From: Tyto alba
Taxonomy: Eukaryota > Chordata > Aves > Strigiformes > Tytonidae
Length of the DNA: 64,000 nucleotides
Assembly: GCF_018691265.1 (NCBI RefSeq)
Contig: NW_024881296.1
Coordinates: 5,859,427-5,923,426, forward strand
Direction: 5' to 3'
Part shown: positions 25,791-36,105 of the stretch, one piece after another
How the letters are laid out: every line of letters starts with the position of its first letter
Numbering within the stretch: the stretch's first letter is position 1
Position numbers and translations under genes: made by a program
Notes under the pieces: generated by a model
Seen by the model: the letters and a program-made list of their open reading frames with translations, nothing else
Told to the model about the DNA's origin: nothing
Database searches by the model: none

Positions 25791-27608
25791 AACAAAGCTT
25801 TCTCAGTGCTTGGGGCCAATATAAGACCTCTCTCCCATTCCCACTCCTTCTCATGGCTTCTCTGAAGTCTGCTGAGAGCTGAGTTCATGTTACGGCTTTT
25901 CTCTCCATCAAACCACCTATGGGAGTCACATACTGGGTCTCCCTTGGGCTGTACACTGTTCTGAAACATAGATGAAATTTATTGTCACAGCTGCCTTTGT
26001 TACCTTCATGTCTCTGCTAAATTTTGTTCCAGTAGAGCAGTAGCTTCACAAACTAACAAGAGGCACACATACATTTGTACACACACATAAACACATTCAC
26101 AAATGCATGTGTGCATAGAAATATCTGCAGAAAATAATTGTGACCTTATTTTCATATGATTTCAGGTTAAAAAATTTTAACAATATTATATAATTTCCAA
26201 GCACATTCTTATGTGCTTATTTATTGACTATTTATGTTCACTATGTTTGCTTTAGTATGCCTCATTATTTTTCACTCAGAGACATGATTGCTTGCAAGAT
26301 GTCTCGGCAGACCCACTTGCATCACCATAGTCCTGTCACCAGGTGAGCTCATTTCACTCAGGGCAGCGTAGAGATGGTTTGATGCCTGAAGGCACAGGCA
26401 GGAGCCAGTAACAAATGCATCCCCAGGGCAGGGAGCAGGGCAAGGGGCACCCCTTGGAGCACAGCTTGGTCCTCGCCAAGGCTGGCAGCACCATACGCCA
26501 TGAAAGGTTGTTGTTTTACTGCAGCTCCCAACTTGACCCTAGAAGAGAGGTGAGCAAAACAACATCTTTGCCCTCATCTTGTTCACCTGTACAGGGAAAA
26601 TACCTGGGTGGCGGGGTCTGCCCTCCTCACCAAACCCCAAATACCATGTAGGCTGAGCAATGCTAAGGAAACTTATTTTTCTGTTCAGCAGAGCAAAACC
26701 AGGGCACAAACTAGCTCTCTGCAAGCAGAGACAGGAACTGAATTCATTGGATAATCTGCTGCAAATTATTTGCCCAGCCCTATTAATTAATGTTTGTGAA
26801 GCACTTGGAGGGTTAAATGCCCTTGAGCCGTCGTTCACCTAAGCTTTGCCCCCAAACTGACATCAATGAAAAATCCTTAATGGTGGTGGTAGCAACAGCA
26901 ACACTGAATTTTCAAACCCTCCTGAGGCAAGAAAACATGATTTTCCCCTTCATTTTATGGTCTGTTGAATCTTCTGTTTTTCTTGTTGTATAGCAGCAAT
27001 AATGTCCATAGCCTTGGAATATTCTTGTGGTTTTCCAAATGCCCCAGATTTAATTTGGCATCTTCCACACAAAAAAAAAATTTATTGCCTCGTATAGTCC
27101 TTCGTTGTGAACGTTGTCCCTTCCCCAAATCTATGGAGGGGTCCTGGAGCCTAACAATAGTCCCACGGAGCTGTTTCTCATCTGGTGAGGAGCCCTGCCT
27201 TGTGCCTCGGCAGGCAGGGATCACACAAGAAGACAGCCCCTGATGGGGAGGAGAGGTCAGCCCAGACCTTTAGCATCGGCCTGAGCTCCAAAAACCCACC
27301 CCAGAAAATAAATAAGAAAGAATAATAAGATGCACACACAGGCTCTTTGTTACCAAGTCCAAACCCCAACATGTAAGAATAAGCTTTGTGAACAGGGCGG
27401 TCTCTGCAGTGAAAGGCGCCCTGGGGCAGGCAGTGGGGATGGGTTTTATTCTGGCCGATGGTGCCCACTCTCTGGCTGGGGCTCAGCAGGATGGCCTGGG
27501 GTTGGGTCTTCGTATCCGAACCTCTCTGAGGGCTGGCATTTGAGTTACCAGCTCTCAAAAAAGAACATTCTTGTATTGTATAAAGAAAATAAAAGTATCT
27601 AGGCTGTT
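25791..27608. other. Unannotated non-coding stretch
   Basis: No gene was recognised. An AC-rich patch lies near 26063-26110. Open frames of 80-126 codons on both strands near 26.4-27.6 kb overlap one another and resemble nothing known. Confidence 0.5.
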
Positions 27609-27706
27609 CCAGATGTGAGGGCTCCTGCCTGTTACCCTAACGGACCAAGTTTCAGATCCAGATGTGGGGGCTCCTGATTGTTACCCTAATGGACTGAAAT
27701 TCAGAT
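27609..27706. repeat. 49-bp imperfect tandem duplication (2 copies)
   Basis: Copy 1 is 27609-27657 and copy 2 is 27658-27706. Both start 'ccagatgtg' and share 'ggctcctg', 'tgttaccctaa', 'ggac' and 'ttcagat'. They differ at about 8 positions, so the duplication is not very recent. No function is evident. Confidence 0.88.
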
Positions 27707-29570
27707 CCCTGAATCCAATTTCCCTCTGTAGAAATTACATTCTGCAGTTTCAGGACTGGATGCTGCCTTCACTTAAATAGAGAAGGCTTATGATTTTGTC
27801 TCATCCACCAAAGCACATGCCAGTCTGAATGGAAAAAGGGGATAGTAAAGGCATCTCCCATTAAATCTGTACTTGACACTCAGGCTTCTCTCCTGCCACC
27901 CCTTGCAGATGGCATGTGGGTTGTCACAATACCTATGGCCAGGGGAGCACATGTACTGCAACTTCAGGGTGCTCTGAAGCCAAAGGGAAAGACAGGGCAG
28001 AGCCACAGCAGCCCTTTCCTCCTTGCACAGCCTCTGCAAAAGGGTTGTAGAGCATCCTACTGCCATTGCTATTTCTTGCACAGAAGTATGTGGAGGCTGT
28101 GGCTGTTTGGCTACCATACATCATGCCGGTGCTTCCAACTTGCAGTCAAAGTGCTTGAAACATACAACAGGTGAAAAGAACATCTGTGGGACCAAATGAG
28201 GAATGAATAACCTGTTCAATGCGCTGTCATGGTATAGTAGCAGAGCTTCAACCTTGAAGTCCCAGGCCCTGTTTATAGGACACCTTGTAGGTCCGTAGTC
28301 CTAATGGAGCCCATGACATTCTTCTGTGCATGAAGCCCATGCTTCAAAGCCCTTTTTGGATGCTCCAAAGTCCATAGGGTTATCCATAGCATCATATAAC
28401 TCGTCATGTAAGGCCATTTCCTCAGACTGCATTGACATACTGCAGAGTAGAAAAGATCTGGTCTGCAACATCTTGACAGCAGAGTGAAATTATGGCACTG
28501 AACTAAATGGCAGATTAGGTCCAAGTCTATAGGAAGACAGTGAACAGCTGCCAGCAGCTTTCTGCCATATGGCACAACAATGTTTCGTAGAGGTCACTGA
28601 TATCTATATCAATTCAGATACACATATGAAGATAGTGTATTTTTCAGATATTTCAGCTCATTTTCTCATTAAACATCTGAAATCAAGGAAGCTATACAGT
28701 CCTGCCAGTGTTTTACATTAGGCAATCCTATTTGGGCAGATTGCAAAGAGGAATAAATGAGATGATTCTATTTCCAGATTGAGATCAGGTCAGATAACTA
28801 TCACCTTCCTTCCTTTGCCTGACCTGTAACTCCCACCCCCACCATCAGCTCTTGCAGTGACAAGCAGTGTCCTTCACATGCTGCTGAGCCATGTGAAACA
28901 GTAGGGGAAAGGCTTCCTGAGACGGACTCTATTTTCATTTCCAGGTGCAGTGCTCAGCAGTGAGGGTGTAGGAGGGCATGCCGCGCCTCGCCTTTCCTAA
29001 GGTCCCTGCCCAAGGTCCCTGCTGCCAAACTCCGTGCTCTCATCGGATATGAGAAGGGAAGACTGGCCTCTCCCTGGCCTCCAGCCATGTAGACACTAAC
29101 TGTAACCTGGGGATGTACCCAGAGGTACAATGTGCATACAACGGATAGGGAGCAAAGCCCAGCATCTGTACTGTCTACTGCTGGCTCCAGGCTAGGAGTG
29201 AAGGGCGCTTTCAGGTTTCCCAGAATGGAGCAGAGCAGCACCGAACTGTGTGAGTGTCTGTGGCTGCAATCAGCCCAGGATCCACTGGGAAACGGAGACC
29301 AGTCAGAGGAAGTGAGAGGACTGGGGGATGCCTGAACAGACCATCCATCTCAGTGGGTCAGGCCATCTACTGCTACTCCTGATCATGTCTCAGATGAGTG
29401 AGGAGTAATGGGCACACCTGGGGGGCAGTCATGTTAATCAAGACATGCCCTGCCTTGGGGGCAAATGACTGGTGTGGGGGTAAGAAAGGACAATAATGGT
29501 TATAGATAGTGCTAATGGCCAGCAATCTCTCCAGAAGTCCCTAAATGGTACATCATTGTAATGATGGGGG
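27707..29570. other. Unannotated non-coding stretch
   Basis: No supported gene. Open frames near 100 codons occur on both strands in this 1.9 kb and look random. No repeat family was recognised. Confidence 0.5.
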
Positions 29571-29620
29571 GAAGGAAGGCAGGAAGGCAGGAAGGCAGGA
29601 AGGAAGGCAGGAAGGCAGGA

Positions 29621-29672
<52 letters not shown>

Positions 29673-29874
29673 AGGAAGGAAGGAAGGAAGGAAGGAAGGA
29701 AGGAAGGAAGGAAGGAAGGAAGGAAGGAAGGAAGGAAGGAAGGAAGGAAGGAAGGAAGGAAGGAAGGAAGGAAGGAAGGAAGGAAGGAAGGAAGGAAGGA
29801 AGGAAGGAAGGAAGGAAGGAAGGAAGGAAGGAAGGAAGGAAGGAAGGAAGGAAGGAAGGAAGGAAGGAAGGAAG
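29571..29874. repeat. 304-bp tetranucleotide microsatellite (GGCA/GGAA)n
   Basis: The first part (about 29571-29621) alternates GGAA and GGCA units. A pure GGCA block follows to about 29670, then some 51 uninterrupted GGAA units to 29874. Since four is not a multiple of three and no unit contains a stop in any register, every frame on both strands stays open. This produces artefactual proteins of 115-146 residues made of G-R-K-E or F-L-P-S repeats. The plus strand is pure purine apart from the GGCA cytosines, so it could form triplex (H-DNA) structures. GGAA arrays are also clusters of the ETS core motif. Confidence 0.98.
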
Positions 29875-30883
29875 TCAAGGAAAAATATATGCAAGTTTTT
29901 TGTCATGAAAACGCAGCTTTCATCGTTGCAAGGCACTTACAGCTGTAACACATGTAGCATCTCCTAGGCCGACAAATCCTCAGTATGCTGGATGGGAAAA
30001 CAGGAATATTATTCTCTCTGGAGAAATCTGGGTTAAATCCCTGTGTTGGTGAAAAACTGCAGGGGGATTTCCTGTCTCTGTACAGAGCCTGTGCTTTACA
30101 GAAGACTCAGCTGGGCCCTTTTCTGTCTCAAGGGCACCAGGGCCTGCTCTGAGCCTGGTCCCAGGTCTGACCCAGGAGGCACAGTGATATGCACAGCAGG
30201 TGCGTCCACACACCATGTTTGTTTTGTGTTGTGACTCAGGACTCTTATCAGAAGCGGCTGCCGCCAGATGTTGCCACTGTGGATCATTGCAGAGGGTTAT
30301 TTCTCTCTGGCCTATTCTGCATGCAAACATCCAAAGCTAATACCCGTGCTGGGCATGGACCTCACCAGCATGCACAGGCTGCCAACATGTCCTCACAGCC
30401 CTCTGACAGGAGTGTCAAATGAGGACACACCAGAAATAGCATCTCAGAAGCTGATGCAACTATTCTGCTTCATGGAACTTCATTTCTATTGCATGAAAAA
30501 TGCCACTTCCACTAACCACCTCCTTTGAAGGTCCATCTTCCAGTATCCTCTTTATGCTGTAGCCTTATGTAGTCAGAAATGTTCTTTCCCCTTTTTGCTT
30601 TGCTCTACCAAGCCAGAATGGCCAGCATTGACTGTGATGCAGAGGTGAAGCATAGCAGAGCAGCCGGTGGGCTGCAGGGACACAACCTGAGATGTCAGGC
30701 TCAGTAGCAGCAGAATTTGAGCTGCAGCCCCCCTCTAACCTGACAATATTCTCACTTGGGCACCACGAGCCCTAACAGCCCAGCCAGCAGCTCCAGCCCT
30801 CCTCTTCCCTGAGCAAATGCAGCTCGGAGAGAAAGAGAGCAGTCCAACTCTCCTTACACTCCTCTCATTCGCACAAGAGGCTG
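29875..30883. other. Unannotated stretch ending in a splice-donor-like site
   Basis: No coding gene was recognised. The last 250 bp (about 30630-30883) are more GC-rich than the neighbours and end in ctg|gtgagt, a good match to a vertebrate 5' splice site. This could be a non-coding first exon on the plus strand, but that is speculation without transcript data. Confidence 0.35.
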
Positions 30884-30886
30884 GTG

Positions 30887-30915
30887 AGTGTGTGTGTGTG
30901 TGCGTGTGTGTGTGT
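30887..30915. repeat. (GT)n microsatellite
   Basis: About 14 GT units with one C interruption. It begins inside the donor-like site gtgagt and so would lie at the start of a putative plus-strand intron. Confidence 0.95.
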
Positions 30916-31102
30916 TAGTTCAAGGAGGGGATCGATTAATGATGTGATGATGGGAGCGAAAACACTCTCAAGGATCAGGGTCTGCCCCCTACCAGATTTT
31001 ACTGGCATTTTCTGAACATTTCTATTAGCTCAGTGGGCACAGCTTATATGCAAACAAATACAATAATGTTCAGTTATTGTTTGGTATGATGGGAGCCTGG
31101 GA

Positions 31103-31121
31103 TTTTTTTTTTTTTTTTTTT
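31103..31121. repeat. T homopolymer (19 nt)
   Basis: An uninterrupted run of T, followed by 'aaag'. It could be the reverse complement of an old poly-A tail, but no adjacent retrocopy was recognised. Confidence 0.95.
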
Positions 31122-31297
31122 AAAGTATTGTTTCGATTTGTCATTAAGGCTCACTTTCTAATCTATCTTTGTAGGAGGTTTGTCTTTTTTGACATTGTCA
31201 GTTGCATGTAGCCAGAGCTCTCTTCTCTGAACTGAAGAGGCATTTAAGGCCAACAGTTTTTTTGTGTTTTATTTTTTGTTTTTCTTTTTCTTTTCAG

Positions 31298-31337
31298 AGA
31301 AGACAACCAGAAAAGACAGGGGAAAAAAAAATGTTTG
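31298..31337 (+). other. Exon-like segment with strong acceptor and donor (hypothetical)
   Basis: A long pyrimidine tract (31256-31295) ends in ttttcag, an excellent 3' splice site. After 40 nt the sequence reads ttg|gtaaga, a strong 5' splice site (GT at 31338-31339). The 40-nt insert contains an ATG (31331-31333) within an A-rich context. Pairing with the gtgagt at 30884 would define a 414-nt intron. Forty nucleotides is short for an exon and is not a multiple of three, so if real it may be untranslated or a cryptic exon. No coding similarity is seen. By sequence alone this remains a splice-signal coincidence candidate. Confidence 0.3.
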
Positions 31338-32514
31338 GTAAGAAAGACAAACATATAATTAGCAAAATAAATACATCATTATTTGATGGTTTTCATGCGT
31401 GTTGCTATTTCGACTGCTCATGTATTGTTTCATCCAGATTGTAAAATATTCATATTTATATGTTACTCAGAAAGAGATGCGATGCCCTGGAGAGGCTAAT
31501 TCTTGGTTTGCAGATTGTTTACAAGCTGTCAATTGCAATTTGAATATATTTGCAATTCATACGGTTGATAAATAACATAAGTCACATGGCATAGTTTCGG
31601 CTCCTGAGCATCCTTGTGTACATCCTTGTGTAAGTATCACCAAGGTAGGCAAGCATTTGTCTCCCCATCTGCCTCCCAAATCACACATTTAATGGAGCAA
31701 GCAAACATAATACCAAAGAGTACCTCTGGGATCTCATAATAGTATTCTGCCCCGCCTGACTCCCCGGAAAGCTCTGATCTCATGGCATTGTGTGTGGCCA
31801 CCTTTCGCTGAGTCCCATCTCAGTTACAGCTCACACATGAGCAGGATGAGCATTCTGTATGTTTTCTCAATATGGCACCTTGTGTACTGTGGGACAGCCA
31901 GCCAGAAAGGGACAAAAGAAAAATTATGCCACAGCAACTGCAGGCTTTGCGTGGGAGTGGGTGACTGACAACTTGGGGCAGTTTGGTCCATTATTCCAAA
32001 CATGTGGGGGTGACTTTGTTCTTTGAGGGATGATTAATATAATTATCAACACACTACAATTTGCAAATTGCATTTTAAAATAAAAATGCCAAATACAGCA
32101 TTTACTTCTGGATCCTATCTGAAATTAACTTTTGTAAGAACTTTCATAAAGGAAGAGAGAATCTTTGGATATTCCTAGGTGGTGAGGTTATTATTTCAAG
32201 CAGTTTGGCTGCTTTTCATTTTGTTTCTCCTTGGTACCAATTTTGTTTGATGGACTTGACCCTGTTACTCACAAGGAATTACACTAGAAAGTTTTTCACT
32301 TCATCTCCTGGTGGAAAAAAAAGCCCTCCTCTTGTTATTCTCCTAAAACCATGGATATTAAATTGCATTGTGAGTTGCTTGCATGTACATAAATATGTGT
32401 AGTCGCTCTGAGTGTCATGAATCAATATTTTCAAATGGGCCTATTTCTCTACCTTTACAATAGCTTGATGTGATTCTCTGTATTTACAGTTTTTTTTTTT
32501 TTCCTAATTTTGAA
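31338..32514. other. AT-rich stretch of conserved-non-coding character
   Basis: No gene or repeat was recognised. The parts at about 31340-31610 and 32030-32110 are AT-rich but of high complexity. They have 'tcaattgcaatttgaat' and 'acaatttgcaaattgcattt' type words (homeobox, POU and C/EBP-like half sites) and no repeat similarity. That is the usual look of conserved non-coding elements. Conservation itself cannot be seen in one sequence. Confidence 0.35.
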
Positions 32515-33050
32515 TACAAATCTCTTTTCTGCAATTTACCCTCATTACTTCTTGCCCTCTGTGCTATAAAGCACAAATTATTCCCTCTGTTGCAACTTCT
32601 TATATATCTGTGACTTCTCAAGTGTTACTGAGTCTCCTCTTATTTTGCCTGATCCTTCCTGGTAGTCAACCTCTTCCCACAAGATTCTACGTTTTTTTCT
32701 AGACTGTTTTTAGGGGGTTCACATCTTTCTTGAAGTCCAAGTCCACAAGACTTGACTCTGTATCAGTCAGGACCTGGATAGCTTGTAAGCACGTCTTAAT
32801 GTATCTCAGATGTGATACTCATATTTATTCCCGTTAAGAAATTTGTTTTCTATAGAAGTATGATATTACAGAATCATTTTTGCTTGGTTTATGCTGTATA
32901 CAGTGTTCTGTCTTTTGCTATAGACCTGTCTTATCCTTTATTTGTGCAGATGATTCCTTCCCAATAACAATACTTGCCTTTGTTTTTACTGAACTGCATT
33001 TTTTTTTTCAGATTATTTAGCCATTTACTTATAGCCAGTTTTAGGAGGAA
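32515..33050 (-). mobile_element. Ancient CR1-type LINE fragment (RT C-terminus to 3' region), antisense
   Basis: The plus strand tracks the reverse complement of a widespread old sauropsid CR1. In order it has 'ctgcaatttaccctcattac', 'tgttactgagtctcctctta', 'cacatctttcttgaagtcc', 'tatcagtcaggacctgg', 'gtatctcagatgtgatactc' and 'tgccttt' followed by 'tttactgaactgcat', then a T-rich 'cagattatttagccattt' block. Each corresponds in order to a known block of that family, with heavy divergence and small indels. No frame survives. Ends are approximate. Confidence 0.72.
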
Positions 33051-33759
33051 ATGACAGACTAGACTGATTGATTGTTTTTCCAGGGTACCTGTATGTATCA
33101 TACAGTTTTTTGTTGCTCTTATAAATTTTCCCTGATTGGACTCCCTGGCCTGCTTGTGGTCTTGGTCATCTATCAGGTTAACACAGGCTGGGGGGTGTCA
33201 TGATCTGGGGATACACTGAGGACACTCTCCTTGTGTCTAAAGGGTGGGATGGCAACGCCCAAGACAGCTGAAGATAAGGGTCTCTGGGCACTGAGAACAA
33301 GGGTGGGAGAGTAAGAGAAAAGGGACCACACAAATCCTGAATTGGACAAACTCTAAAACTGGACGTATCCCTGTCACAGGGAGAAGTACTTACTGCAACT
33401 TGTGATGCCAAGTCACTTGAGTACTGTATGGACACAGAACATTTTTAAGAAAAGTAACCAGTTTGATACAATATCTTCATGCAGACCATCTCCAAGTCTT
33501 TCCCACTCTCATCATGTGAAGCTCTTTGAACTGTGTCAATGCACCATTAGCATTTGCCATGTGTACATAGTCAATTGTTACCCTGAGGAATGGGATGATG
33601 ACATGCTTAGATAGTAATGCTTTAAATTAAGATTCCTGAGTATGCCTCTGATGTACGGAGGTTAATTAAGAAGCTATTGTGAGCTGAATTAATACCATTT
33701 GCTTATTGAAAACATAAGTCATGAGAATTAACAACAAAGTCATAAATATATTTCCCTAA
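33051..33759. other. Unannotated non-coding stretch
   Basis: No gene or repeat was recognised. The end of this interval (from about 33615) is high-complexity AT-rich DNA similar in character to 31.3-32.1 kb. Confidence 0.45.
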
Positions 33760-33850
33760 GGGCCAGATCCTTCAGCTCCTACTCATTTGAGCAATCCTTA
33801 CTCACATGAGTAGTTCCATTGAATTAATTGAGACTACATGTATGAGTTCA
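33760..33850. repeat. Palindromic MITE-like relic (sauropsid 'ggccagatcc' type)
   Basis: It starts with 'gggccagatccttcagctcc' and proceeds through 'gcaatccttactcacatgag' and 'tagttccattga', a layout typical of abundant palindromic non-autonomous DNA elements in birds, crocodilians and turtles. The centre is palindromic: 33800-33823 pairs with 33824-33847 at about 16 of 24 positions. The outer right arm that should end in ggatctggccc is missing, so about two thirds of an element remains. The family name (possibly a Chompy-like MITE) is from memory and unverified. Confidence 0.5.
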
Positions 33851-34990
33851 TTTATCTGTGTGACTAAGATGTTGCATGTTTGGGTCTCACATTAATCTAA
33901 AATGAATATGTTTTTAATGATAAATTGGTATTCAGATGGACTGTAACGATTGTTTATATCCAAGCCTTGTTTTAATAAGACTGGTTTAGCCTGCCAAGTA
34001 AATAAATCCAGCTTTTTATTAATAATCAAGTGACAGAGAACCAACAAGTACCAATTAAAAGCAGAATTCTGACATAGACAAAAAACAAGTGCGAGGTTTC
34101 ATTAGGTCCATTAACAATATATACATTTTTGCCAATAGCTGAACGGAAATCTGGTATGTCTTCACCACCAAATTGAGTGTCATGATCCTCAAGCTAGTTC
34201 TGAGTGATTTTGCTCCAACACCAAAAGCAGGAAAGCCATGTGGGTGAGAAGGAGGGATGCTTAGCCTGGAAGGCAACAACCCAGCCCATCCTGCTGTTGC
34301 AACCCAAGATGCTCATGCTCTGTGGTATTGTACTCTTCCATGTAAAAATACCACCTCCCACTGTGCTAGATCACGGGCCTCCTTCTTTTCCAATGCAACA
34401 CCTTTATCTTGTAGGTGTGTTAAGAGTCAGTGATCTCCCTCAAAGCATGTGCTGACAGTCATGAAGAGTGGTACTCTTCCCCTGGGACTGTGAACAGGAA
34501 GGGATCACACCACTGCGGCTGTTTTATCCTGAGTCCCCTGGCCAGTGTTGAACGATCAATCCGCTACTGAGTGTGCAGGAGGGAACAGAGGTTTCCCTCT
34601 TCTGAAGGAGCCCCTTGGACCAACCTTCCTTCACCTCCTCCACTAACAGAAAGCCTCTGTGGGGACACTTCAGTGCCTGCAGAGAGAAAATGGTACAGAG
34701 AAATGCTTTTCCTTCTCCTGTGGACTCAGTCATGTGGAACATGATACAGACACCACTCATGGTTAGATGCCAAGGCTTGGTGACTCCAAAAGCACAAGAG
34801 CAGTTGTGGCATCCCCTGATCCTTAAAAGTCCCATGAAACCTCTCTGGCTAAGGCCAGACACAGAATAATTTCCTTTGTACCTCCAGTTGCACCTGAGCA
34901 TGACTTCAGTGGAGACTCTTTAAGTAAGAAAGAATAGTGGGAGTGTTCTTTTCCAAAATTTAGCCTAATTGATTTGGGGGAGAGGGAGGG
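33851..34990. other. Unannotated non-coding stretch
   Basis: No gene or repeat was recognised. Two overlapping open frames lie on opposite strands (34524-34901 minus, 34615-34869 plus) and match nothing known. Confidence 0.5.
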
Positions 34991-35007
34991 AAAAAAAAAA
35001 AAAAAAA
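34991..35007. repeat. A homopolymer (17 nt)
   Basis: An uninterrupted A-run after a G-rich 'gggagagggaggg' lead. It may be the tail of an unrecognised retrocopy or simple slippage. Confidence 0.95.
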
Positions 35008-35944
35008 GAAAAATCTACATGCTCTTGACAGAAACAGTCTGAGTGGCTGCCAACAGCCAGAAGGTTTTTCTTTCTTTTTATTTTTTCTTCTCCCTGCCTA
35101 TCTGCATCTTACAAAACTTCACCTTGCACTGCTTTGTTTCTGTACTCCTCGCTCCCCTTTTCAGTGCTAAGAACTGCCCAAGGATTCAGAGGGAAAGGTT
35201 GTCCTTACACTGTTTCCACTACAATGGAAGGAAGAACCAGAAAAAATGTTTCCAGAGACTCTCCCTCCTTCGAGTCTTCCAGACTGCGGTCAGGTTTTTT
35301 GGAAGATTGAGGAGCTGTTCAAAGTCAGAATAATGCCTCATTTAAAGACCAGATGAAACCAAAGCAAATTGACCTCAAACCTTTAGCAATTTAACCACTG
35401 GCAACTGATATTAATGCACATTTTGACATTTGATTTTCCACATTAGGAAAATAAATGTAATTTATCAGTGCACATTTTGATTCTGTGATGTCCTTTAAAT
35501 CCTTCAGATCCGTGTCGCCCACCTGAGGTATACAAACTCAATAATAAATAAAATCTAAGCAATTCCTGCCCTGGTTTACAAGCATCTGTGATAAAAGGGA
35601 AAGTTGCGATTTGAGAGAAACTTACTATTGGACCTTTGTGGCATTTATGTACTCATACCCACTAGTTACTTACATTGCAAACCCTTTTTTTCCCCATCCC
35701 ACATCAGAGGTATGTAATAAAAGTAATATTAATAAGTTAATAAGGCAAATTAAATAACAGTAATAAAAGTTTCCTAATGGACTTGGGAAACTCTATTGTG
35801 TTCTAGGATTTTGTATTTATACTAAGGAGCATAATTTTTTCTTTTTTTTTTCTTTTTTTTTTTTTTCTTCACTAAAGTCAGCTGTCAGCGATGAAAAACT
35901 GGACCAATGGAGAGAGTGTCCTGCCTGGGACATCCTCCCCTAGG
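35008..35944. other. Unannotated stretch, AT-rich, ending in a T-rich tract
   Basis: No gene was recognised. The segment at about 35395-35660 is high-complexity AT-rich sequence with paired 'gcacattttga' words (35416-35426 and 35470-35480), resembling conserved non-coding DNA. A T-rich tract at 35834-35868 precedes two cag trinucleotides (35878-35888) and would be a strong 3' splice-site context on the plus strand. Confidence 0.4.
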
Positions 35945-36105
35945 TCCCCACGGCCGCTCCCATGGCGGCAGGGAGAGGAGCAAGGATGCGGTGCCACTCG
36001 CTCGGCACGCGTGTGGTCCGGGGCTGTGCCTGACAACCGAGCCCCTGCAGCCGGCGGAGCTCCCTGTGCAGGCACGGGAGGGGGGACAGGGGGGTTCGTG
36101 CAGTT
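35945..36105. promoter_or_regulatory. Short CpG-dense, GC-rich patch
   Basis: About 14 CpG dinucleotides lie within 160 bp, including 'acggccgctc', 'ctcgctcggcacgcgtg' and 'gccggcgg'. The sequence on either side is AT-rich and nearly CpG-free. The end carries G-runs of 3, 6 and 6 (36076-36094) on the plus strand, capable of a G-quadruplex. Overlapping open frames on both strands (up to 136 codons) follow from GC-richness and show no known domain. A small promoter or enhancer is possible. Shorter than a standard CpG island. Confidence 0.5.

Noticed and set aside
29438..29967. Four overlapping open frames of 115-146 codons on both strands encoding G-R-K-E or F-L-P-S repeats
   Set aside because: They are artefacts of the tetranucleotide microsatellite, which contains no stop in any frame.
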